A DNA stretch of 10,673 nucleotides, taken from positions 1 to 10,673 of the forward strand of contig JBCCFC010000358.1 of the NCBI GenBank assembly GCA_039029935.1, in the 5' to 3' direction. The notes under the pieces are model-generated. The model saw nothing but the letters and a program-made list of their open reading frames with translations, was not told where the DNA came from and did not search any database. Numbering within the stretch: the stretch's first letter is position 1; every line of letters begins with the position of its first letter. The stretch is from G039029935 sp039029935. GTDB lineage: Bacteria; Chloroflexota; Anaerolineae; Caldilineales; Caldilineaceae. The position numbers and the translations under genes were made by a program. Positions 1-4,954 of the stretch are shown here, piece after piece.

Positions 1-184
1 AAACTGGTTGTTTGGTCGTTTTTGTGTTTAATTTTTTTTCTCCTTTTTTGGGGTTGAATATTGTTTGGGACTTGTTTTTGTGTGTGCGGGAATGGCTCAA
101 ACACTATCTCTTGTCCCTACTGGATACTTAATTTTTGTAGAATGGCCTAAAGCCAATGATCGTACCATAGGCATTTGGATTCAC
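1..184. other. Left-edge gap with no recognisable gene
   Basis: This stretch lies downstream of the iclR-type gene, which is on the minus strand. The first 100 bases are rich in T and G on the plus strand, with long T runs. I see no convincing start, RNA gene or factor-independent terminator. A small TGGC/GCCA stem at about 143-155 has no adjacent T run. On the minus strand an AGGAG string at 40-44 has no start codon at a useful distance inside the window. Confidence 0.5.
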
Positions 185-982
185 CTAACCCATTTTTTGC
201 TGAATCTGTCGCGTCACGGACAGCAACGCAGCAACCAGCTTTTCCTCATTGCCATAAAAGCGCTGTGAGGGGACAGGAATCGAGATGGCAACAAGCTCGC
301 CTCGTGGCATTTGGATGGCCGCACCGACCGCACAAATCCCCACCGTGTGCTCTTCGCGGTCATAGGCGATGCCATGGGTCCGAATTTGTGCGAGTTCGCT
401 TAATAGGTGTTGACGAGTGGTGATTGTCTGTGGTGTAAAAGAGGTCAATTCATTGGATAAATGGTGGTCAAGCTCGGTCGGCAAAAGTGTTGCCAAAAAC
501 GCCTTGCCATTGGCTGTGCAGTGTAGCGGAAAGGTGACGCCGATGGCCGACACCGCCTGTAAGCGATGCGGTGCTGCAATCTGGTCGATAAAGCGCACTT
601 GGTTATCCACAAAGCAGGCGAGATCAACGGTTTCGGCGACTTCGCTGTGCAGCCACGCCAAATATGGGCGCAGTTCACGTCGAATGTCACTGTTGACCGC
701 GGCGGCCAGTGGCAGTAGTCCATTCCCCAAACGGACCATCCCGTTGGGTGAGACCATCTCCACCAAGTTTTCTTCAATCAATGCATTTACAATGCGATGA
801 ACCGTTGACCGTGCCAGACTCACCTCGCTGGCTAACTGCGAACGCGTCATGCCCTGTGGGTATTTCTGTAGAGTGCGGAGTATCTGGGCTGCGCGCGCAA
901 TCACCTGTACACTTTTGGTATCGCCGCTATTCTGTTTGGGGCCAACAGGGGTGTTATGATTCACATGATTATTTACAGCCAT
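185..982 (-). CDS. IclR-family transcriptional regulator
   Basis: This is a cytoplasmic DNA-binding regulator of 265 residues, the usual length for IclR proteins. Residues about 24-90 form the winged helix-turn-helix, with helices around GMTRSQLASEVSLARSTVHRIVNAL (44-68) and wing residues near 75-88. Residues about 95-262 form the effector-binding domain. The family signature region PLHCTANGKAFLA at 152-164 and the GICAVGAAI stretch at 215-223 are clear. The ATG at 982 is the first start in a frame that looks coding throughout; a GGA-containing purine stretch lies slightly far upstream. The gene is divergent from the 1411-4775 catabolic operon, and IclR proteins commonly control adjacent aromatic-degradation genes. 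Control of that operon is therefore the inferred role, with a metabolite of its pathway as the likely ligand. Whether it activates or represses cannot be read from the sequence. Confidence 0.93.
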   Translation of the reverse strand: MAVNNHVNHNTPVGPKQNSGDTKSVQVIARAAQILRTLQKYPQGMTRSQLASEVSLARSTVHRIVNALIEENLVEMVSPNGMVRLGNGLLPLAAAVNSDIRRELRPYLAWLHSEVAETVDLACFVDNQVRFIDQIAAPHRLQAVSAIGVTFPLHCTANGKAFLATLLPTELDHHLSNELTSFTPQTITTRQHLLSELAQIRTHGIAYDREEHTVGICAVGAAIQMPRGELVAISIPVPSQRFYGNEEKLVAALLSVTRQIQQKMG

Positions 983-1048
983 CCTACATTCTATCCTTCT
1001 CTCCTATAGATACATCAGCTACCCAATGAATGCCTATTCGTTAATTTG

Positions 1049-1076
1049 TGAATTGCTGAATTGTTGAATTGTTAAT
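1049..1076. repeat. Octamer tandem repeat TGAATTGY, three copies
   Basis: Units TGAATTGC (1049-1056), TGAATTGT (1057-1064) and TGAATTGT (1065-1072) are followed by TAAT. The same unit and the same TAAT exit recur at 9616-9643, in the other divergent intergenic gap of this window. Confidence 0.85.
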
Positions 1077-1270
1077 TCTTGTGCCACCGCAATCCTCTAC
1101 GGTTAACAACGGTGATTATCGTTTTGTCCACATTACGGGCAAGATACCATATTATGGAACGCAGGTCAACTCTTATTTTGCTGACTAGGTTGGCCGTGTT
1201 ACAATTGCCCGCAATCTGGATATTATTTCTACAATACGGGCAAGTTTATCTGCCTAAATTATATGTAATC

Positions 1271-1381
1271 GTTCAGACCCCGTCGCTTAAATCGTGGAGA
1301 TAGGCAATCTCTATTGCCAGTGCCCCGTGTATGCCCCGCACTAGAGAGTGCTAACTCCGCGACTTTGAAAGGGGTCTGGAT
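1271..1381 (+). ncRNA. Predicted structured leader RNA (three-way junction), family unknown
   Basis: The block is highly self-complementary. The outer helix pairs 1271-1281 with 1371-1381 (11 pairs, two G-U; the core CAGACCCC/GGGGTCTG is perfect). Inside it, GTCGC 1282-1286 pairs with GCGAC 1359-1363, and GGAG 1296-1299 pairs with CTCC 1355-1358. These enclose two hairpins: GGCAAT-CTCT-ATTGCC (1303-1318) and GCACT-AGAG-AGTGC (1338-1351). The loops CTCT and AGAG are exact complements, extending to six bases (1308-1313 with 1342-1347), which would allow a loop-loop contact. A second AGTGC at 1319-1323 can compete for GCACT 1338-1342, giving an alternative fold. The element ends 29 nt before the ATG at 1411, so a cis-acting leader of the operon is the natural inference. 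It lacks the conserved junction bases of the purine riboswitch, and I recognise no known class. A DNA-level palindrome cluster is the alternative. Confidence 0.5.
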
Positions 1382-1396
1382 AATTACAATCACATG

Positions 1397-1402
1397 AAAG
1401 GA
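1397..1402 (+). promoter_or_regulatory. Ribosome binding site of the first operon gene
   Basis: AAAGGA is separated by eight bases from the ATG at 1411, which supports that start. Confidence 0.7.
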
Positions 1403-1410
1403 AATCACTG

Positions 1411-2208
1411 ATGTCTTCTACTAGCCAACTTGAATTTTACGATCTCAGCCATCCTTGGGGATTCCAATCACCCAACTGGCCGTACTTTAAGGATGTTCGC
1501 ATTGAGCGCATCCACTACATGGCGAAGTCGGGTGTCTTGACGCAAGAGATTACCACCACAATGCACAGCACCACACATATCGACGCACCAGCGCATGTGG
1601 TCGAGGGAACACCCTTTATCGACGAGGTACCGCTGGAGAAGTTTTTTGGCACAGGCGTTGTCGTCTCGATTCCCAAAGGGAAATTTGAGATGATTACGGC
1701 AGATGATCTGGACAAGGTGACACCACAGCCACAGGCAGGCGATGTGCTGATTATCAACACAGGCTGGCACAAAAAATATGCGGACACGCAAGAGTACTTT
1801 GGTCGCTGTCCCGGACTTGTGCAGTCTGCGGCGGATTGGATGGTGGAGCGTGGCATCAAGGTTGTTGGACATGACACACAGGCCAACGATCACCCGCTGG
1901 CGACGGCGATTGGCCCCCACGGGCCAGGCGGTGGTATGCTCATGCCAGCCATCAACAAGGAATATGAAGAATACACGGGCAACAAGGTGATTGACGACTT
2001 CCCAGATTGGGAGCCAGTTCACCGTACACTCTTTACCAACGGCATTTTGGGCATCGAAAACGTCGGTGGTGATATCGACAAAGTGACGGGCAAACGCTGT
2101 ACATTCTCGTTCTTCCCTTGGCGCTGGACCCGTGGTGACGGCTGTATTATCCGCCTAGTTGCCATGATCGACCCCACTGGGGACTACCGTATTGCAACAG
2201 GAGCGTAG
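1411..2208 (+). CDS. Cyclase-family metal-dependent hydrolase (isatin hydrolase / kynurenine formamidase type)
   Basis: This 265-residue protein has the full length of the cyclase family (PF04199), which includes bacterial kynurenine formamidase and isatin hydrolase. The metal-binding signature is a variant of H-x-G-T-H-x-D-x-P-x-H: H52-S-T-T-H56-I-D58-A-P-A-H62. A second conserved block is NTGWH at 116-120. A third is the C-terminal H204...GI..IEN with E216, matching the family pattern of a late His and Glu near the metal site. No signal peptide is visible, so it should be cytoplasmic. Family members hydrolyse amides, cyclic amides or related bonds using Mn or Zn. In this operon, opening a ring or an N-acyl or lactam bond ahead of aromatic ring cleavage is a reasonable inference, but the substrate cannot be read. 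It is the first operon gene, with a good ribosome binding site and only two bases before the next ATG. Confidence 0.88.
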   Translation: MSSTSQLEFYDLSHPWGFQSPNWPYFKDVRIERIHYMAKSGVLTQEITTTMHSTTHIDAPAHVVEGTPFIDEVPLEKFFGTGVVVSIPKGKFEMITADDLDKVTPQPQAGDVLIINTGWHKKYADTQEYFGRCPGLVQSAADWMVERGIKVVGHDTQANDHPLATAIGPHGPGGGMLMPAINKEYEEYTGNKVIDDFPDWEPVHRTLFTNGILGIENVGGDIDKVTGKRCTFSFFPWRWTRGDGCIIRLVAMIDPTGDYRIATGA

Positions 2209-2210
2209 TC

Positions 2211-2558
2211 ATGAGAAACGTTGTTCGGGTTGAGGATGCCGTCAAGTATGAAGCACCATTGCATGATGTCACCGTGCATTCCATGTATCTGCAACACAAG
2301 TTGACGGGCAGCGAAGGTTCCAACTGGGTCAGCATCTCGTACTATCTGCCGGGGGCCAGAGCCGAGATGAGTGCTGCCCCCCTGGAGCGCACCTATGTTG
2401 TGTTGGATGGGCAGTTGACGGTTGAGTTTGAGGACGAGACCGTTACACTGGGACCATTGGATTCAGTCTATATTGGACCCAATGAAACGCGGGAAGCGCG
2501 CAATGACACCAATCATATGGTGACGATGTTGGTTGTGATGCCCTATCCACCAGCTTAA
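2211..2558 (+). CDS. Small single-domain cupin with a degenerate metal site
   Basis: This is a 115-residue protein with a cupin-like beta-strand pattern. Motif 1 aligns as PGARAEMSAAPLERTYVVLDGQLTVEF (47-73). The Glu (E59) and the closing Y-V-V-L-x-G are kept, but the two His of the usual H-x-H are replaced (Ala/Pro region 55-57). Motif 2, GPLDSVYIGPNETREARNDT (81-100), has no His where the third ligand is expected. It may therefore bind a ligand or a partner enzyme rather than catalyse a metal-dependent reaction. It starts two bases after the cyclase stop, with AGGAG at 2199-2203 inside the preceding gene, so translation of the two is probably coupled. A helper or sensing role for the cyclase is inference. 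Confidence 0.8.
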   Translation: MRNVVRVEDAVKYEAPLHDVTVHSMYLQHKLTGSEGSNWVSISYYLPGARAEMSAAPLERTYVVLDGQLTVEFEDETVTLGPLDSVYIGPNETREARNDTNHMVTMLVVMPYPPA

Positions 2559-2563
2559 TATAT

Positions 2564-2615
2564 AGCTAGTCAGCCAGTCAGCACTTCAGCACTTCAGCAC
2601 ACTGGCTGACTAGCT
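2564..2615. repeat. Perfect 15-bp inverted repeat (hairpin) inside the operon
   Basis: AGCTAGTCAGCCAGT at 2564-2578 is the exact reverse complement of 2601-2615. The 22-base loop is itself an octamer repeat (CAGCACTT, 2.75 copies, 2579-2600). The element sits between the cupin stop and the dehydrogenase start, with no following T run. It could act as an mRNA-processing or stability hairpin or as a leaky terminator. Confidence 0.85.
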
Positions 2616-2632
2616 GACTAGCTGACTAGCTC
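2601..2632. repeat. Octamer tandem repeat ACTAGCTG, four copies
   Basis: The units are ACTGGCTG, ACTAGCTG, ACTAGCTG and ACTAGCTC. The first two overlap the right arm of the hairpin, suggesting that the hairpin grew by repeat slippage. Confidence 0.85.
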
Positions 2633-2667
2633 AAATGCTGACAAGCTACCAACGCAAGGAGTTCGTA

Positions 2668-3450
2668 ATGAAAAATATACCAAGCCCACAACAGCTATTT
2701 GATGTCACGGGTAAAGTGGCGATTGTCACGGGGGCAACAGGCGCATTTGGTGTGGCGGCGGCCAAGGGGCTAGCCAAAGCGGGTGTGCATGTGATGTTGA
2801 CAGGGCGTAAAGCGGAAACACTGGCGCCGATTGTTGCAGAAATCACCGAAGCTGGCTATAGTGCAGCCTTTGAAGCGGGTGATCCAGTTAGCCATGAGGA
2901 CAGTGTGCGTATTGTTGCCAAAACGGTCGAACTGTTTGGCGGTGTGGATATTGTTGTCACGGCTGCGGGTGTCAATAAACCGGGACCAATTACGGAACAG
3001 CCAACGGATGAATGGCAGATGATTATGGATGTCAATGTCAAGGGCACGTATTTGATGCTCAAAGAGGCGGGCAAGGTGATGATTGAGCAGGGACGTGGTG
3101 GCAAGGTCATCATCGTCTCTTCGACGCGTGGTGCGCTCGGTATGGCGAATTACACGGCGTACTCGCCCTCAAAAGCAGCCACGGATTTGCTGGCAAAAAG
3201 TCTAGGCTGCGAATGGGGTCCACATAATATCAATGTCAACGCCATTGCACCGACCGTTTTCCGCTCCCCGCTCACGCAGTGGATGTTTGAGGACGACGCC
3301 TTCTACAAGAATTTCTTGCGTCGTATTCCCATTGGCCGTTTGGGTGAAGCCGAAGACTTCATCGGATCGGTCCTCTTTTTGTCATCGGCAGCATCTGACT
3401 TTATGACGGGTGCGATTCTGTATGTCGATGGTGGGTATACAGCAGGTTAA
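2668..3450 (+). CDS. Short-chain dehydrogenase/reductase (SDR)
   Basis: This is a classical SDR of 260 residues, cytoplasmic and NAD(P)-dependent. It has the cofactor motif TGATGAFG (21-28), the TAAG motif (98-101, a variant of NNAG), a catalytic serine in VSS (S152), and the Y165-SPS-K169 active-site pair. NAIAPT follows at 191-196 and the C-terminal DGGYTAG closes the fold. R47 after the second strand (LTGRK) favours NADP(H). An ATG at 2635 would add 11 residues, but AAGGAG at 2656-2661 lies six bases before the ATG at 2668, and that start gives the normal SDR N-terminus. It is the third operon gene and probably oxidises or reduces an alcohol/carbonyl, or a dihydrodiol-like intermediate, of the pathway. 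The substrate is unknown. Confidence 0.93.
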   Translation: MKNIPSPQQLFDVTGKVAIVTGATGAFGVAAAKGLAKAGVHVMLTGRKAETLAPIVAEITEAGYSAAFEAGDPVSHEDSVRIVAKTVELFGGVDIVVTAAGVNKPGPITEQPTDEWQMIMDVNVKGTYLMLKEAGKVMIEQGRGGKVIIVSSTRGALGMANYTAYSPSKAATDLLAKSLGCEWGPHNINVNAIAPTVFRSPLTQWMFEDDAFYKNFLRRIPIGRLGEAEDFIGSVLFLSSAASDFMTGAILYVDGGYTAG

Positions 3451-3455
3451 AGGAG
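3449..3455 (+). promoter_or_regulatory. Ribosome binding site of the ring-cleavage dioxygenase
   Basis: AAAGGAG overlaps the stop codon of the dehydrogenase and lies ten bases before the ATG at 3466. This indicates tight operon coupling. Confidence 0.7.
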
Positions 3456-3465
3456 AAAATTTGAT

Positions 3466-4332
3466 ATGCCATCAATTACTGAACATAACATCACAGACGA
3501 GGTACTCAATCGGACCAATACCGACGAACCACGTACCAAGGAATTCCTTGAGAAATTGATCAAACATGTTCACGCCTTTGTCCGTGATTTTGAGCCGACA
3601 GAGGCCGAGTGGTTTCAAGCCATTGATTTTCTGACACGCACCGGCCACACCTGCACCGGAACTCGCCAGGAATTTATTTTACTCTCTGATGTATTGGGTG
3701 TGTCGATGTTGGTTGATGCCATCAATCATCGTGATATGGATGGGGCAACGGAAACCACTGTCACCGGACCGTTTCATACAGAAGCACCCGTCATGGAGAT
3801 GGGGGCGATGATTGCGACGGGGTCGGAAGCGGAACGCGGTGAACGCACGGTTGTCAAGGGCATAATCACGGATGTCGATGGCAATCCAATCAATGGGGCA
3901 ACCGTCGATGTCTGGCAATCGGATGACATTGGGTATTACGACACACAGGATGTCAATCAGCCAGATGTCAATTTGCGCGGTCTCTTTACCACAGGGGAGG
4001 ATGGCTCCTATTGGTTCCGCACCATTAAGCCAACGAGTTACCCTGTGCCAACCGATGGCCCTGTTGGAGAACTTCTGCGTGCTGCGGGGAGACACCCCAT
4101 GCGGCCAGCCCATATTCACTTTTGGATCAAGGCAGAGGGCTATGAGCAGCTTATCACCCACATTTTTGTAGAAGGCGATGAGTATATCGAGTCGGACGCC
4201 GTCTTTGGGGTCAAGGATAGCCTTGTGATGTCTTTTGTACCAAACGAGTCTTCTGAAGAGGCGGCCCGCTATGGTATTGAGGCCCCCTTTAATGAGGTTC
4301 GTTACGACTTTGCATTGAAAACAGCAGTTTGA
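3466..4332 (+). CDS. Intradiol ring-cleavage dioxygenase, hydroxyquinol 1,2-dioxygenase type
   Basis: This 288-residue Fe(III) enzyme inserts O2 between two adjacent ring hydroxyls of a catechol or hydroxyquinol. Residues about 1-100 are the helical N-terminal dimerisation domain of catechol 1,2-dioxygenases. The catalytic beta domain follows from about 120. The four iron ligands are visible as Y158 (in DIGYYDTQD), Y192 (SYPVPTDGPVG), H216 and H218 (RPAHIHF). Their spacing of 34, 24 and 2 residues matches known family members closely. The block GRHPMRPAHIHFW followed by THIFVEGDEYIESDAVFGVKDSL resembles hydroxyquinol 1,2-dioxygenases more than plain catechol 1,2-dioxygenases. The product would then be maleylacetate. 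No maleylacetate reductase is seen in this window, so the lower pathway must lie elsewhere. Catechol or a substituted catechol as substrate remains possible. Confidence 0.93.
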   Translation: MPSITEHNITDEVLNRTNTDEPRTKEFLEKLIKHVHAFVRDFEPTEAEWFQAIDFLTRTGHTCTGTRQEFILLSDVLGVSMLVDAINHRDMDGATETTVTGPFHTEAPVMEMGAMIATGSEAERGERTVVKGIITDVDGNPINGATVDVWQSDDIGYYDTQDVNQPDVNLRGLFTTGEDGSYWFRTIKPTSYPVPTDGPVGELLRAAGRHPMRPAHIHFWIKAEGYEQLITHIFVEGDEYIESDAVFGVKDSLVMSFVPNESSEEAARYGIEAPFNEVRYDFALKTAV

Positions 4333-4346
4333 GGTAGAGAAATACG

Positions 4347-4775
4347 ATGATTTGGTTCGTTAAACCAGAGTTAGAAGCACTCAATCGTCTGCACGTGAAT
4401 ACAGCACCAGAGCATATCGGCATTGAGTTTACCGAAGTCGGCGATGATTATTTGGTGGCAACCATGCCTGTTGATCATCGTCATGTCCAGCCCTACCGCA
4501 CGTTACACGGTGGGGTATCCGCTGTGATGGCCGAAACGATGGGCAGTGTTGGTGCATCGCTGTGTGTCGACTCCTCGAAGTATATCTGTATGGGGCTGGA
4601 AATCAATGCGAATCATATCCGTCCTGCACGTGAAGGTGATGGGCATGTCATTGGTCGCGCAACACCGATTCACATCGGGCGCACGACACAGGTATGGGAG
4701 ATTCGCATCACCAATCAAGCGGGGAAATTGGTTTGTATTTCGCGGTTGACGGTGGCAGTACGTGAGATTGGGTAG
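4347..4775 (+). CDS. Hotdog-fold thioesterase, PaaI/YdiI type
   Basis: At 142 residues this is a single hotdog domain of the acyl-CoA thioesterase group that includes PaaI, YdiI/MenI and 4-hydroxybenzoyl-CoA thioesterases. The catalytic region is LHGGVSAVMAETMGSVGA (53-70), with the conserved HGG and the likely catalytic E63. The second half has the usual strand pattern ending in VCISRLTVAV. It is the last gene of the operon, 14 bases after the dioxygenase stop, with a purine-rich stretch before the ATG. It probably releases a hydroxylated aromatic acid from its CoA thioester, or prevents CoA trapping by dead-end intermediates, which is the known role of PaaI. The exact substrate is inference. 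Confidence 0.88.
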   Translation: MIWFVKPELEALNRLHVNTAPEHIGIEFTEVGDDYLVATMPVDHRHVQPYRTLHGGVSAVMAETMGSVGASLCVDSSKYICMGLEINANHIRPAREGDGHVIGRATPIHIGRTTQVWEIRITNQAGKLVCISRLTVAVREIG

Positions 4776-4908
4776 GTCGGTGTTCGGTGTTCGGTGTTCG
4801 GTGTTCGGTATTCGGTATTCGGTGTTCGGTGTTCGGTATTCGGTGTTCGGTTCATAGAGACTGACCTACCGGATACTGACCTACCGACCTACCGAATACT
4901 GACCTACC
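4771..4908. repeat. Long foldback: 18-base arms around a repeat-filled loop
   Basis: Bases 4771-4788 and 4891-4908 can pair over all 18 positions in RNA (16 Watson-Crick, two G-U). A further copy of the right-arm core, ACCGACCTACC at 4883-4893, is the perfect complement of 4771-4781. The left arm overlaps the thioesterase stop codon (4773-4775). It could protect the operon mRNA 3' end or limit read-through into the next gene. No T run follows, so it is not a standard terminator. Confidence 0.75.
4777..4851. repeat. Heptamer tandem repeat TCGGTGT/TCGGTAT, ten copies plus a partial one
   Basis: Ten contiguous seven-base units run from 4777 to 4846, seven TCGGTGT and three TCGGTAT, and a partial TCGGT ends at 4851. 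The period is exactly seven, without indels. Confidence 0.95.
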
Positions 4909-4930
4909 AACCTACTGACCTACTGACCTA
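4861..4930. repeat. Degenerate repeat of CTGACCTA / CCGACCTA units
   Basis: ACTGACCT or ACCGACCT units recur with interruptions (GGAT, GAAT) and end as a clean octamer series near 4914-4930. In reverse complement these read AGGTCAGT/AGGTCGGT and match the start of the heptamer block, which makes the two halves a foldback. Confidence 0.8.
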
Positions 4931-4954
4931 CGAACCATCATCCACACAAAGTAA

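Larger units (their letters stand above)
983..1410. promoter_or_regulatory. Divergent control region between regulator and catabolic operon
   Basis: This 428-base gap separates two divergent genes, so it should hold both promoters and the regulator's operator. From left to right I see four things. First, an octamer repeat at 1049-1076. Second, an odd-length palindrome CCATATTATGG at 1147-1157. Third, three copies of the motif CGGGCAA: forward at 1136-1142, inverted at 1205-1211, and forward at 1237-1243. Fourth, a highly self-complementary block at 1271-1381. The motif spacing and palindrome suit an operator, but no IclR consensus can be assigned by eye. I could not settle on a strong sigma-70 promoter. 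TACAAT at 1385-1390 resembles a -10 box but lacks a well-placed -35. Confidence 0.5.

Noticed and set aside
40..44. AGGAG ribosome binding site on the minus strand
   Set aside because: No ATG, GTG or TTG follows at usable distance before the window edge, and the area is a homopolymer-rich stretch.
143..155. Terminator for the regulator gene
   Set aside because: The stem is only four base pairs and no T run follows on the minus strand.
1271..1381. Purine riboswitch, TPP riboswitch or integron attC site
   Set aside because: The conserved purine-class junction bases and the TPP core strings are absent, and there are no R-box (GTTRRRY/RYYYAAC) ends of attC sites. Only the general three-way layout is similar.
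1468..2022. Minus-strand open frame opposite the cyclase gene
   Set aside because: It has no recognisable motifs, and the plus-strand frame carries a full conserved metallohydrolase. It is a shadow frame.
2635..2667. Upstream ATG adding 11 residues to the SDR
   Set aside because: It has no ribosome binding site and starts inside the repeat flank. AAGGAG is placed ideally for the ATG at 2668.
4777..4930. CRISPR array
   Set aside because: The period is only 7-8 bases with no spacers and no cas genes. These are simple tandem repeats.
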